This document shows, piece by piece, positions 34,746-44,059 of a DNA stretch of 59,648 bases. The first letter of the stretch is position 1. Each line of letters begins with the position of its first letter. Both the position numbers and the translations under genes were made by a program. The notes beneath the pieces were generated by a model. It was not told the origin of the DNA. It was given only the letters and a program-made list of their open reading frames with translations, and made no database searches. This DNA is from UBA2773 sp964643985 (lineage in GTDB: Bacteria; Patescibacteriota; Minisyncoccia; Moranbacterales; DUUL01), in contig CAZXUS010000002.1 in NCBI GenBank assembly GCA_964643985.1, forward strand, positions 1 through 59,648. Direction: 5' to 3'.

Positions 34746-35393
34746 ATGGATTTCTTTTTAATAATAGTTTTAATTGCAGTTCTAATTTTTTCAGTAATTG
34801 TTCATGAAATTGCTCATGGATTGGCGGCTTTGTGGCAAGGCGACTGGACGGCTCAACAAGCGGGACGATTGACTTTGAACCCTATTAAACATCTTGATCC
34901 TTGGGGTTCGTTTGTGGTACCTTTCCTTCTGATTGCTTTTCAGGCGGGAATTATTTTTGGTTGGGCTAAACCAGTCCCGTATAATCCTTATAATCTTCGA
35001 GACCAAAAATATGGGCCAGCGATTGTAGCAATGGCCGGACCTTTTTCTAACTTGTTGCTGGCTTTATTTGCTGGGGTTTTAATGAGAATATTTTTAGTAA
35101 TCGGAATTAGTGCTTCTTCTTTCATATTCGTGGTTTTGTTTCTATTCATTCAAATCAATCTTTTACTGATGATTTTTAATCTATTACCCATCCCACCTTT
35201 AGACGGTTCGAAATTGTTATTTACCTTTTTACCGATTTCAGAACACACCAAGCAATTATTAGAGCAATATGGCTTTATCTTTTTATTGTTATTCCTATAT
35301 TCATTTTCTGGAGTTTTTGGCGTAGTTTTGGAATTTGCGATGAAACTTTTTTCTGATTATGTAGTGGGGGTGAATATCCTTAGTTTTTTTTAG
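34746..35393 (+). CDS. Site-2 protease family (M50) membrane metalloprotease
   Basis: 215 residues, about six membrane helices. HEIAH near residues 21-25 holds the zinc-binding HExxH, and LPIPPLDGSKLL near 141-152 supplies the third ligand (Asp). MAGPFSNLLLA is the conserved middle block. This is the short form without PDZ or CBS domains. Such proteases cut membrane-embedded regulators or leftover signal peptides. The target is not evident here. Confidence 0.9.
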   Translation: MDFFLIIVLIAVLIFSVIVHEIAHGLAALWQGDWTAQQAGRLTLNPIKHLDPWGSFVVPFLLIAFQAGIIFGWAKPVPYNPYNLRDQKYGPAIVAMAGPFSNLLLALFAGVLMRIFLVIGISASSFIFVVLFLFIQINLLLMIFNLLPIPPLDGSKLLFTFLPISEHTKQLLEQYGFIFLLLFLYSFSGVFGVVLEFAMKLFSDYVVGVNILSFF

Positions 35394-35401
35394 TTTGAAT
35401 A

Positions 35402-35698
35402 GGATTGTTTTCAATCATTCTTCTTGTTGCTTGTTTCGCTGAGGTTCGTCTCGCGTTGCTTGCCGATGTGGAATTGCCGATGTGGACTTTTCCATTTTTG
35501 GTTTAGAGTTTACTTTTTATTATTATTTCTACTAAAGTTTGAATTTTAAATTAAATTATTTAAAAATTTATTATATTAACTTCGATTGGTGCTTTAAAGA
35601 TTACGAAATATAGTAACGAAATAATAATAAAAAGTAAATTCTGATTATTTAAAAATTGATAAATTTCACAACAAAACTGTGATTAGAAACAAGCGTTA
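35402..35698. repeat. E2-family composite element with perfect 21-bp inverted repeat
   Basis: Outer ends GATTGTTTTCAATCA and TGTGATTAGAAACAAGC are inverted matches. Inside, 35509-35529 and 35618-35638 form a perfect 21-bp inverted repeat (TTTACTTTTTATTATTATTT with its partner), 88 bp apart. The left part carries GTCTCGCGTTGCTTGCCGA words. No ORF. Confidence 0.6.
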
Positions 35699-35706
35699 GA
35701 TTGGTA

Positions 35707-35735
35707 TTGACAATAATCTTAAAAAAGACTAAAAT
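35707..35735 (+). promoter_or_regulatory. rplJ-rplL promoter
   Basis: TTGACA at 35707-35712, 17-bp spacer, TAAAAT at 35730-35735. Confidence 0.85.
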
Positions 35736-35755
35736 TATTTTATTAAAACTGAATA

Positions 35756-35850
35756 TTCCGTAGACGTTGGGCGCTTCATAAGTCCTGATTAGGAAAAACT
35801 TTCAACTTGTTAAAAGTTTTTATCGTCTGCGAGAAGCAGATTTTTTATTT
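35756..35850 (+). promoter_or_regulatory. Ribosomal protein L10 leader
   Basis: The leader contains TTCCGTAGACGTTGGG, AAGTCCTGATTAGG and a closing CGTCTGCGAG, the conserved elements of the L10 leader that L10(L12)4 binds to repress rplJL. A hairpin TGCGAGAAGCAGATTTTTT near the end could act as a terminator/attenuator. It lies between the promoter and the rplJ ATG. Confidence 0.75.
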
Positions 35851-35863
35851 TTAAGAAAGAATA

Positions 35864-36388
35864 ATGCTATCAAAAGAGCAAAAAAAGAAGATTGTCTCAG
35901 AAGTAGCAAGTTTGATTAAAGAGAGCAAAACAACCGCTTTGTTTGATTATAAAAGTCTTTCAGTGGCTGAAATGTCAGAACTGAGAGACAAGCTAAGAGA
36001 AAATGAGGCAGAATTAAAAATTTTGAAAAAAAGTTTAGCGACTTTGGCTTATGCCGAAGTTGGAATTGAAATTAATGTTCGAGAATTTGATGGGCAAGTA
36101 GCCGTCGCAGTCAAAGGACATGATGAAATTTCAGTGCCGAAAGCTTTGGTGCAATTTGCCCAAGAGCGAAAAGAGGTAGAGCGAGTTTTGGGAGGAACAT
36201 TGGAAGGAGTGATTATTGCTAACGATAAAGTTATGGATTTAGCAAAATTGCCTAGTAAGGAAGAATTGTTGGCTAAAGCCGTTGGTTCTATTAAGAGTCC
36301 GATTTCAGGTTTTGTTAATGTTTTGTCAGGGAATTTGAGAAACTTAGTTGGCGTCCTTAGTTCTATTAGAGAAACTAAGGAAATTTAA
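35864..36388 (+). CDS. rplJ: 50S ribosomal protein L10
   Basis: 174 residues, normal length. KEQKKKIVSEVASLIKES, ALFDYKSLSVAEMSELR and the LLAKAVGSIKSPISGFVNVL block identify it. The C-terminal helix that binds L12 dimers is present. It anchors the ribosomal stalk and, through its leader, its own expression. Confidence 0.96.
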   Translation: MLSKEQKKKIVSEVASLIKESKTTALFDYKSLSVAEMSELRDKLRENEAELKILKKSLATLAYAEVGIEINVREFDGQVAVAVKGHDEISVPKALVQFAQERKEVERVLGGTLEGVIIANDKVMDLAKLPSKEELLAKAVGSIKSPISGFVNVLSGNLRNLVGVLSSIRETKEI

Positions 36389-36458
36389 AAATGTTTTTTA
36401 GGGGTAAGTGTTTTTGTTTAATTCGTATGTATAATAATAATTTATTAATTTTAAAATT

Positions 36459-36872
36459 ATGACTGAAGAAAAAAAAGTAGAGGAAACTAAAGTTGAGGTT
36501 CCTGCTAAATTTAAAGGAATTGTTGAAGAAATTGAAAAAATGAGTGTCTTGGATCTTTCTGAATTAGTAAAGATTTTAGAAGAAAAATTTGGTGTTTCTG
36601 CTGCTGCTCCTGCCGCTATGATGGCTGCTCCTGCTGAAGCTGCTGAAGCCGTTGAAGAAAAAAGTGAATTTGATGTAGAATTGGTTTCTGCTGGAGACAA
36701 GAAGATTGCAGTTATCAAAGTAGTTAAAGAAGTGACCGGACAAGGACTTAAAGATGCTAAAGCGATTGTAGATGGAGCTCCTGCGATTATCAAAGAAAAA
36801 GTTAAGAAAGAAGAAGCTGAAGAATTGAAAAAGAAATTAGAAGAGGCGGGTGCGACAGTGGAATTGAAATAA
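36459..36872 (+). CDS. rplL: 50S ribosomal protein L7/L12
   Basis: 137 residues. N-terminal dimerisation part (MSVLDLSELVKILEEKFGV), an Ala/Pro hinge and the C-terminal domain (EFDVELVSAGDKKIAVIK, VTGQGLKDAKAIVDGAP) are standard. A 15-residue acidic/Lys extension precedes the usual start. An R3 repeat follows. Confidence 0.96.
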   Translation: MTEEKKVEETKVEVPAKFKGIVEEIEKMSVLDLSELVKILEEKFGVSAAAPAAMMAAPAEAAEAVEEKSEFDVELVSAGDKKIAVIKVVKEVTGQGLKDAKAIVDGAPAIIKEKVKKEEAEELKKKLEEAGATVELK

Positions 36873-37203
36873 TTTCTATAGCAGAACTTATCGTTTGGCA
36901 CACTTCTTTGTTGAATTTTCCGTCATTCGCTCGATGTACCATTAAGTATATCTCGCTCAGTACTCAAATTCGCCTCGAATTGTACTCAAACGCCTAAGTT
37001 CTAAGCGTTTGGTAGCTAATTTTATTTTAAATTAGATAAAGCCTGTTTGATAGAGTGAAGAAAATTTTTAATTTAAACAAAAACCCGAAAGGGTTTTTGT
37101 TTTTGGAATAATATTAAAATGTCATTACAGATGTCCTTACATTTGTAATGATATGGGAAGGGATGAAAATAAAGTAATGGCTGTTTTTTAAGTTAAAATT
37201 ATT
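36873..37203. other. Interval with R3 repeat and terminator
   Basis: 36890-37010 is an R3 repeat (GGCACACTTCTTTGTTGAA, CATTCGCTCGATGTACC, TTCGCCTCGAATTGTACTC). A terminator lies at 37079-37105. Nothing else. Confidence 0.55.
37079..37105. terminator. Bidirectional terminator
   Basis: AAAAACCC-GAAA-GGGTTTTT with a further TTTTT; the A/T flanks let it work for rplL on the plus strand and for the amidotransferase gene on the minus strand. Confidence 0.85.
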
Positions 37204-37779
37204 CTAAAAAATAAATTTTATTAAATTATTAAATATTTTTGCTCCCTCATTTTGAGGATTTATATTTTCCGGATGAAATTGTAAACCAAATTGTTTCTTT
37301 CCATAAACTTGGATGATTTCGCAACCATCAACAGAATGAGCTAAGCAAACCAAAGTTTCGGGAAGGTTGTTAACTCCAAAGCGATGTTTTTCTGAAACGA
37401 TATAATCATTTTGATTTTGAAAAATTAAATGTTTAGTTTCAACTATAATTTTTATCAAACCTTTTCTTCTCTTGGGTAATTCAACTAATTTAGTACCATA
37501 AGCATGGCATAATAGTTGGAATCCATAGCAGATACCAATCACGGGAATGGAAGTTTTATGAATAATCTTAAGCTCATCAATATTTTTTGAAACATTTATG
37601 GAGTGGCCGTCTGATAAAACAATCAATTGATAATTGCTAAAATCACAAGTTTCTATGTCCTGAAATGAGATAGTCTTAATTTTATGATTATTTAATAAAG
37701 TTAAATAATCGCCTAGCGCATCAGAACCATTGTCAATTAAAAGAACTTTCAATTTAGGTAAAATATTTCTTTCTTTCAT
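37204..37779 (-). CDS. Class I glutamine amidotransferase
   Basis: 191 residues. GICYGFQLLCHAYG near residue 85 holds the nucleophile Cys and QFHPEN near 165 gives His and Glu, completing the triad. EKHRFGVNNLP resembles the GMP-synthetase (GuaA) glutaminase domain. There is no synthetase domain. It releases ammonia from glutamine for a partner enzyme I cannot name. It might be a stand-alone GuaA subunit or a gamma-glutamyl hydrolase-like enzyme. Confidence 0.8.
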   Translation of the reverse strand: MKERNILPKLKVLLIDNGSDALGDYLTLLNNHKIKTISFQDIETCDFSNYQLIVLSDGHSINVSKNIDELKIIHKTSIPVIGICYGFQLLCHAYGTKLVELPKRRKGLIKIIVETKHLIFQNQNDYIVSEKHRFGVNNLPETLVCLAHSVDGCEIIQVYGKKQFGLQFHPENINPQNEGAKIFNNLIKFIF

Positions 37780-37848
37780 TCTGAAAATTTATTAAAAATA
37801 AATAATCATAACTTTCTGGAATCGCAGATGCAGGTGTTAGGAAAAGTC

Positions 37849-38088
37849 TTATGCCTTTTTTTCTACGGTAAATAGTACATTCTTTTTACATGTAGGACAA
37901 TATCCTAGTTCTTTTTTACCTTTGCTGGAAGCACCGAACCTTATTCCGCCTGAATCCCAAACGGATTTTGAATATCCGCACTTAGGACAGGTTAAAAACC
38001 ATTTTTTTGAACCCTCTTTAATTTTATTAAATTGTTTTTTTGAAAGAATTAGTTGTAATATTTTTCTAAATATATATTTAATTAAAAA
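37849..38088 (-). pseudogene. Zinc-ribbon protein without a usable start codon
   Basis: An open frame of 79 codons reads ...WFLTCPKCGYSKSVWDSGG, then LGYCPTCKKNVLFTVEKKA, a two-CxxC zinc ribbon. It contains no ATG, GTG or TTG before the ribbon; only ATT or ATA codons are available after the upstream TAA. It may be a 5'-truncated gene, a real gene with an ATT start, or a remnant. It has the same ribbon theme as the next gene. Confidence 0.55.
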
Positions 38089-38266
38089 TTATTAAATTTT
38101 ATTTAACATTGGGGATAAAAGAAGTTTTGTGAACATGGTGAAAAAAATTTGGGAAAAACTCGAGCCGAGCAATTTTCCTTTTATCCCTTGTTAGGCGAGG
38201 GTCAACGCAACGTAGTGGAGTTGAAGCGTAGTGTTCCCAAGCGAAGCGCAGATTAATATTTGAGCA

Positions 38267-38573
38267 TTACTTGAACTTGACACCGCACCTAGGACATTTT
38301 TTTGGTAATATTAAGGAACCTTGGAGGATTATGGATCCCCATGTTTCTGCCACAATTTGGACATTTTTTTAATGTCATCCAAAAAGGAAATGCTAGTCCA
38401 ATGATTACTCCCATGCTTGCAAATATCAATGAAGGGAGAAATGTTTCATTTGAATATAAATAGCTTAAAGTCCCCAATATAATAAGCAAGATTAATGAAA
38501 AAACAAAATAAATTCTTGCTCTCACAATCCATTTCCTTAAATCTTCTTTTTGTTCAAGTGTTAATTGTTTCAT
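38267..38573 (-). pseudogene. Two-helix membrane protein with zinc ribbon, frameshifted at A7
   Basis: The visible frame (94 residues, ending 38289) has two membrane helices (about 22-45 and 48-68) and LKKCPNCGRNMG, then ends TKKMS. Removing one base from the seven-base A/T run at 38297-38303 gives ...TKKCPRCGVKFK and a stop at 38267-38269, restoring the second CxxC of the ribbon. The restored protein is about 101 residues. The damage may be a true mutation, transcriptional slippage or a sequence error. Confidence 0.65.
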
Positions 38574-39114
38574 ATATTTGTATTATAAATGAGATAACTT
38601 ATTTATTTAATGCTCAAATATTATTTCGTATAACTGGTTTTTAAGCGAAGTTTTTTTCGGATAAAAACTTAAATTGATGTTTAAGGTTGATTTAAAAATT
38701 TAAATTACTTAGATTGTATTTATGATAACACAAAAGCTTTTTAAGATAAATTAAAAAGTTGTGAAATGAAATAATAAAACTCCCTCTGCCCCCCCTCGGG
38801 AAGGGGGAGGAGCGGAGAATAAAAATTAAACTATTGCTATACTAAAGTTTATGTTAGTAGCGAAATAACAAAAATTAGAGCTCTCCCATACTCCAGTGCA
38901 TGGGAGAGGTGAATTAAAAATTTAAAAATTAAAAATAATTCACACCCATGCTCTAGTGTATGGGTGCGATGTAAAAATTTGTAAAATGGGATAAAATTAT
39001 AGATATAGATTTAAATACTGATTTAAATCACGTCGTTCGTGAACGACTGTGATAAATATTGATTTACCTCATTAAATAAAATTAAAATTTAACTGAGTGA
39101 ACTTATTCATGAAT
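38574..39114. other. Intergenic region rich in hairpins
   Basis: Three GC-rich hairpins (38780-38816, 38881-38908, 38943-38966) and a near-perfect one at 39027-39053 (ATCAC-TCGTTC-GT-GAACGA-GTGAT). The second and third share the unit CCCAT-CTC-AGTG-ATGGG with compensating changes. No gene is visible. Confidence 0.6.
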
Positions 39115-39143
39115 TTGACTTTTTTGGGGGTTTGGAATATAAT
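39115..39143 (+). promoter_or_regulatory. nusA promoter
   Basis: TTGACT at 39115-39120, 17-bp spacer, TATAAT at 39138-39143. Confidence 0.85.
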
Positions 39144-39167
39144 TAAAACTAAGTTAAAGGGAAGAGT

Positions 39168-39196
39168 AATTCCGGTCGTTCTAGACGGGAATTTTT
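39168..39196 (+). promoter_or_regulatory. nusA leader hairpin / possible attenuator
   Basis: AATTCC-G-GTC and GAC-G-GGAATT form a nine-pair stem with one G-G mismatch, followed by TTTT, 20 bases before the nusA ATG. It could be an attenuator on which NusA regulates its own gene. Confidence 0.5.
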
Positions 39197-39216
39197 AATT
39201 AAATAGAACAAAAAAA

Positions 39217-40683
39217 ATGGGTGATAAAAATCGAGTAATCAAAGATGCGTCGGCTTTGGGTCAATTTCACAGTGCGATTGCTCAAATTTGTGAGGAAAAA
39301 GGATTGGATAAAAATAGCGTGATTGCTACTATCGAATCAGCATTAGGAGCCGCTTACAAAAAAGATTATGGGAAAAAGGGACAAATTATTATTTCTCATA
39401 TTGAAGCTGAATCTGGTTCAGCCAAGTTCAAACAACTAAAAGAAGTTGTGGATGAAAGTGTTCGGAATATGGAAGATTTGGAAAAAATCGAAATAGATAA
39501 GGACGAGTTTTTGAAAGACTCAAAATTTAGCAAGGAAGAAATCGAATCCAGGTCAATGCAAATATCGGATGAGGAAAATGATTATTTGCCTAAATTTAAT
39601 AATGATAAAGATATTTTATTGAAAGATGCGGAAAAAATTAATAAAAAAATTAAAATCGGAGATTTTTTGGAAAAAGATTTGCCTTCTGAGGGTGATTACG
39701 GACGAGTAGCTTCTCAAACTGCTAAGCAAGTTATTATTCAAAGACTTCGGGAAGCTGAAAGAATGGCAATGTTTGAAGAATATAAAAGTAAAGAAGGGGA
39801 AATTATCAATGGTTCTGTTCATCGAGTGGAAGGTCGAAATGTCTATATTGATTTAGGAAAATCAATCGGAGTTTTGTATCCGTCAGAACAAATCCCCGGA
39901 GAGTATTATCGAATTGGTCAAAGAATTCGAGTCTATATTAAAAAGGTAGAGGAAGATTCTCGAGGATCAGGAATAACTTTGAGTCGAACTAGCGAGGGAT
40001 TAGTCAGGAGATTATTTGAATTGGAAGTTCCTGAAATTTTCACTAAAACAATCGAAATTAAAGCTATTGCCAGAGAAGCAGGAAATAGAACTAAGATAGC
40101 GGTAATTTCTAATGATAGTGATATCGATCCGATTGGTTCTTGTGTCGGTCAAAAAGGAACGAGGGTTCAGTCTGTTATTGAGGAATTGGGAGGGGAGCGA
40201 ATTGACGTTATCGAATGGAGTGAAAAGATCGAAAAATTGATCGCGAGTTCTTTGTCTCCAGCTAAGGTGATTAAAGTTGAGTTGAAAGAGGAAGAAGGTA
40301 AAGCCTTGGCTTACGTTGAAAATGATCAACTTTCTTTAGCGATTGGTCAAAAAGGACAGAATGTTCGATTGGCAACTAAATTAACTGGTTGGAAAATTGA
40401 CGTGGTTGAAATAAAGAAAGAAGAGCCAAAAAAGGAAGCTGAAGAAGTAGTTGAGTCAGAGAAAACTGATTCAGAGGTTGAGGAAAAACCAGTTGCTAAG
40501 AAAAAAGCTAAGAAAGAAAAAGTTGAAAAGAAAAAAGAAAAAGAAGTTGAAGCTGAAATTGAAATAGTAGAAAAGGTTGTTGAGGAAAATGATTCAGAAA
40601 ATAAAGAAGAAGCAGTCGAAAAACCTAAAAAAGCCAAGAAAAAAACAGTTAAAAAGACTAAAAAAGAAGTTAAAAAGAAATAA
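39217..40683 (+). CDS. nusA: Transcription termination/antitermination protein NusA
   Basis: 488 residues. The N-terminal RNAP-binding domain covers about 1-190 and contains an acidic insertion (60-130). The S1 domain (GEIINGSVHRVEGRNVYIDLG) is near 195-265, followed by two KH domains (DIDPIGSCVGQKGTRVQSVIEELGGERIDVI; LSLAIGQKGQNVRLATKLTGWKIDV). The last 80 residues are a Lys/Glu-rich tail in place of the acidic repeats of other NusA proteins. It binds RNA polymerase and nascent RNA. nusA is not with rimP-infB here. Confidence 0.94.
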   Translation: MGDKNRVIKDASALGQFHSAIAQICEEKGLDKNSVIATIESALGAAYKKDYGKKGQIIISHIEAESGSAKFKQLKEVVDESVRNMEDLEKIEIDKDEFLKDSKFSKEEIESRSMQISDEENDYLPKFNNDKDILLKDAEKINKKIKIGDFLEKDLPSEGDYGRVASQTAKQVIIQRLREAERMAMFEEYKSKEGEIINGSVHRVEGRNVYIDLGKSIGVLYPSEQIPGEYYRIGQRIRVYIKKVEEDSRGSGITLSRTSEGLVRRLFELEVPEIFTKTIEIKAIAREAGNRTKIAVISNDSDIDPIGSCVGQKGTRVQSVIEELGGERIDVIEWSEKIEKLIASSLSPAKVIKVELKEEEGKALAYVENDQLSLAIGQKGQNVRLATKLTGWKIDVVEIKKEEPKKEAEEVVESEKTDSEVEEKPVAKKKAKKEKVEKKKEKEVEAEIEIVEKVVEENDSENKEEAVEKPKKAKKKTVKKTKKEVKKK

Positions 40684-40712
40684 CAATTTTTAAAATTAAT
40701 TTGATTAATCAA

Positions 40713-41636
40713 ATGAAAAGTATTATTGGTCATAAAAATCCAGATACTGATACAATCTGTGGTGCGATTGCTCATCAAGTTTTTTTAGCAAATTGCAAAG
40801 TTGAAGCTAAGGCTTATGCTTTGGGTGAGTTGAATAATGAAACTAAATTTGTTTTGGAAAAATTTGGAGTTGAGGCGCCAGAAATAATCAGCGAATTACC
40901 TCAAAATTCTGAAATTATTTTAGTTGATCATAACGAAGAAGGACAAAGTATCGAAAATTTGAAAGACTTGGACATTGTCGAAATTATTGATCATCATAAA
41001 GTCAACTTCAAAACTGAAAAAGCAATTAGAATTCAGATTGAGCCATTGGGAGCTTCTTGTTCAATTATTGCTAAAAACTTTATGGCTGATAAAATTGAAA
41101 TTCCTCAAGAAATTGCTCAAATTTTGATGGCCGGAATTATTTCCGATACTTTATTTTTTCGTTCTCCAACTACGACTGAGACTGATAAAAATCTAGTAGA
41201 GAAACTAAATAAAATTGCCAAAATTGAAGACTTAGAAGCTTTTAGTATGGAAATGTTTGATGCTAAGAGTGATGTCAAAAATCTTTCAACGGAAGAAATT
41301 GTTAAATTGGATTATAAGCAGTTCGATTTTTCTGGTCATCAATTTGGGATTGGGGTAATGGAAACAACTAACAAAGATTTTGGGTTGGAGCGAAAAGTGG
41401 AAATTCTGGAAATTTTAAAAAAAATTAAAATAGAGCAGAATTTAGAAGCGGTTTATTTTTCGGTGATCGATATTTTAAAAGAAGAAAATTGGACGCTTTG
41501 TTCTGGAGATAAGGGAAGAGAGTTGTTTGTAAAACTTTTTGAAGCGAGGGAATTTGAAGAAGTTTTATTTGCGAAAGGCTTAATTTCAAGAAAAAAAGAA
41601 ATTGTGCCAGTGTTTGAAAAACATTTTAGTAAATGA
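40713..41636 (+). CDS. ppaC: Manganese-dependent inorganic pyrophosphatase
   Basis: About 307 residues. IGHKNPDTDT (His7, Asp11, Asp13), LVDHNE and IIDHHK are the DHH-family metal motifs and are intact; SRKKEIVP at the end is the substrate-binding loop of the DHHA2 domain. It hydrolyses pyrophosphate with Mn2+. The ATG at 40713 is preferred over TTG 40701. Confidence 0.93.
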   Translation: MKSIIGHKNPDTDTICGAIAHQVFLANCKVEAKAYALGELNNETKFVLEKFGVEAPEIISELPQNSEIILVDHNEEGQSIENLKDLDIVEIIDHHKVNFKTEKAIRIQIEPLGASCSIIAKNFMADKIEIPQEIAQILMAGIISDTLFFRSPTTTETDKNLVEKLNKIAKIEDLEAFSMEMFDAKSDVKNLSTEEIVKLDYKQFDFSGHQFGIGVMETTNKDFGLERKVEILEILKKIKIEQNLEAVYFSVIDILKEENWTLCSGDKGRELFVKLFEAREFEEVLFAKGLISRKKEIVPVFEKHFSK

Positions 41637-41674
41637 GGTGATTATAAATTCGTTAATCTATTAAGCTATTAGAA

Positions 41675-42994
41675 ATGTCTAAAAAAATTGAAGCGAAATT
41701 CGAGATGGAAAAAATTGCTGGATCTAAAATTAAATTAGAAATGGTTTTGTCAGCTAAAGCTTTTGAAAAAGTTATCAAGCAGGTGGCGGAACATTTATCA
41801 AAAAGTATTAAAGTGGATGGTTTTCGAAAAGGAAAAATGCCTTTCAATGTTGTTAAAAAAACGGTGGGAGAAGCTCAGTTATTGCAAGAAGGAGCAGAAG
41901 AAGCGATGAAGCAAAATTATGTGGATTATGTGGTGGAAAATAAATTGGAAGTAATCGGTCAGCCGGAAGTTCAGTTCAAGAAGTTGGCGATGGGGAATGA
42001 TTTGGAAGCGGAAATTAAAGTGGCTATTTTACCAGAAATTGAATTAGGGAAAAAATGGAAAGAAGAGACGGCCAAGATTAATAAGAAAAATAAGAAAGAC
42101 GAGATTAAAATTGAAGATTCTGAAATTCAAAGAGAGCTGGAAGTTTTGGCGAAACAGAAGGCCAAAATTAGCACAGTGGATCGAGCAGTAGAGAAAGGTG
42201 ATCAAGTTCAGGTTGATTTTGAAGCGTTCAAGGACAATGCAGTTTTGGAAGGTGGCTCTGCCAAAGACCATACTTTGATTATTGGTGAGAACAAGTTTAT
42301 TCCAGGCTTTGAAGATAATTTAATTGGAATTAAAGCGGGTGAAATTAAAGAATTTGAGCTTAGTTTTCCTAAAGAATATCAACAAAAACATTTGGCTGGT
42401 CAGAAGGTGACTTTTAAGGTCGTTATGAAAAATGTTCAAAAAAGGGAATTGCCAGAACTTAATGACAAGTTCGCTTCTGGGATTGGTAAATTTAAAAACT
42501 TAGCGGAACTTAAGACGAATATTAATGATGGTTTGAAATCGGAAAAAGAAAATCAATTGAAGCAGAAACTGCATATGGAGATTTTGAATAATTTAATTGA
42601 TAAATCTAAAATTGAAGTTCCAGATGTTTTGATTACGGCCGAAATTGAAAAAATGAAAATGGAGCTAGAGGGTCAGTTGTCTCAAATGGGATTGAATAAA
42701 GAAACATATTTGCAACAAGTAGGAATTACAGAAAGCAAATTAGAAGAACAATGGAAAGAAAAGGACGCTCCTAAGAGAGTAAAAGCTTCTTTGATTTTGC
42801 GGGATTTATCTTTGGAAAATAAACTTACTCCAGCTTCAAAAGATATTCAAGAGCGAGTGAATCAAGTTATGCAACATTTTCAGACAATGTCACAAGGGAA
42901 GAAAAATGAAGATTTAGATGTTAATAGGATTTATAATAATATTAAGAATGAGATGACTAATGAAATGACGCTGGAATATTTGTTGGGACTTTAA
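41675..42994 (+). CDS. tig: Trigger factor
   Basis: 439 residues. The ribosome-binding domain has VDGFRKGKMPFNVVKK (the GFRxGxxP signature). A PPIase domain with FKBP traits runs from about 160 to 255 (GDQVQVDFEAF, GENKFIPGFEDNLIGIKAGE). The C-terminal helical chaperone arms follow. It binds nascent chains at the exit tunnel. The downstream interval carries an R3 repeat, and clpP follows. Confidence 0.94.
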   Translation: MSKKIEAKFEMEKIAGSKIKLEMVLSAKAFEKVIKQVAEHLSKSIKVDGFRKGKMPFNVVKKTVGEAQLLQEGAEEAMKQNYVDYVVENKLEVIGQPEVQFKKLAMGNDLEAEIKVAILPEIELGKKWKEETAKINKKNKKDEIKIEDSEIQRELEVLAKQKAKISTVDRAVEKGDQVQVDFEAFKDNAVLEGGSAKDHTLIIGENKFIPGFEDNLIGIKAGEIKEFELSFPKEYQQKHLAGQKVTFKVVMKNVQKRELPELNDKFASGIGKFKNLAELKTNINDGLKSEKENQLKQKLHMEILNNLIDKSKIEVPDVLITAEIEKMKMELEGQLSQMGLNKETYLQQVGITESKLEEQWKEKDAPKRVKASLILRDLSLENKLTPASKDIQERVNQVMQHFQTMSQGKKNEDLDVNRIYNNIKNEMTNEMTLEYLLGL

Positions 42995-43344
42995 ACTTTT
43001 GGCGTGTTTCTTTGTTGTGCTAAGCCGTAGTCTCGGCGAAGGTTAGTTGAAACTTTTGTTGTTCATTTGATGTGCTATAGGCATACCTCTTTCGCTACTC
43101 AGTTTCGCCCTCGCCTCGCTAAAGCTATGGCGGAGCGGGTCGAATTTTCCTCAAAGTATTAAGCCTATTTTTTAGAGATTTAATTTTAAATTTCGGTCAA
43201 GGGCGGCTTCGTCTATGGCGAAAATTTAAATAACCAAACTTCTGGATTCCCGCCTTCGCGGGAATGACATGCTTAATTTGAGATTTGTTTGCAACTTGTA
43301 GTTTATGTCTTGTATCTTAAATTAATTCTTAAATTAATTTTATT
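42995..43344. other. Interval with R3 repeat and dRS3-like repeat
   Basis: 42996-43165 is a long R3 copy (TTTGGCGTGTTTCTTTGTTG to TCGAATTTTCCTCAAAG) with an inner CGCCTCGCTAAAGCTATGGCG. 43246-43265 is ATTCCCGCCTTCGCGGGAAT, a dRS3-like 20-mer. No gene. Confidence 0.6.
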
Positions 43345-43923
43345 ATGTTGATACCAACTGTTATTGAAAAGACTAGAGATGGGGAAAGGGCTTTTGATAT
43401 TTATTCCAGGTTGTTGAAGGAGCGAATAATTTTTTTAGGAACTGATATTGATGATAATGTGGCTAATTTAATTATTGCCCAGTTGTTGTTTTTGGCATCA
43501 GAAGATCCTAAGGGCGAAATTAAGCTCTATATCAATTCAGGCGGAGGAAGTGTCTCAGCGGCTTTGGCTATTTATGATACTATGGAATATATTAAGCCCA
43601 AGGTTTCAACGATTTGCGTTGGTTTGGCAGCTTCGGCAGCCGCTATTTTGTTGGCGGTGGGAGAGAAGGGACGACGATTTTCTTTACCCAACAGCGAGAT
43701 AATGATTCATCAGGTTATGGGTGGGGTAAGTGGTCAGGCGACTGATATCGATATTCACGCTACGCATATTTTGAAAACCAAAGAAAAGTTGAATAAAATT
43801 TTAGTTAAACATAGCGGTCAGCCTTTGGCGAAAATTAGGAAAGATATGGAACGGGATTATTTTATGAGCGCTGAAGAAGGTTTGCAGTATGGAATAATTG
43901 ATAAGATTATTAAAAAGGCTTAA
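43345..43923 (+). CDS. clpP: ATP-dependent Clp protease proteolytic subunit
   Basis: 192 residues. GLAASAA places the nucleophile at Ser97, IMIHQVMGG gives His122, and the Asp of MERDYFM completes the triad. INSGGGSVSAALAIYD is the oxyanion region. It forms the 14-mer chamber fed by ClpX, which is not adjacent. The ATG has no Shine-Dalgarno. Confidence 0.95.
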   Translation: MLIPTVIEKTRDGERAFDIYSRLLKERIIFLGTDIDDNVANLIIAQLLFLASEDPKGEIKLYINSGGGSVSAALAIYDTMEYIKPKVSTICVGLAASAAAILLAVGEKGRRFSLPNSEIMIHQVMGGVSGQATDIDIHATHILKTKEKLNKILVKHSGQPLAKIRKDMERDYFMSAEEGLQYGIIDKIIKKA

Positions 43924-44059
43924 CTGTGATTGGAAACAATTCTTAAATATCTTTGTAGCCGGCTTTGATATTGACTTTGGTGTCCTTTTGATTTAGAATG
44001 TTGTAAGTGATTGTAAAAAGTCACTTTATGTTTGTTTAAAAGATTAATTAAATACATTT

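Noticed and set aside
36398..36901. Minus-strand 167-codon ORF over rplL
   Set aside because: Antisense of rplL with Ser/Ala-rich composition expected from that gene.
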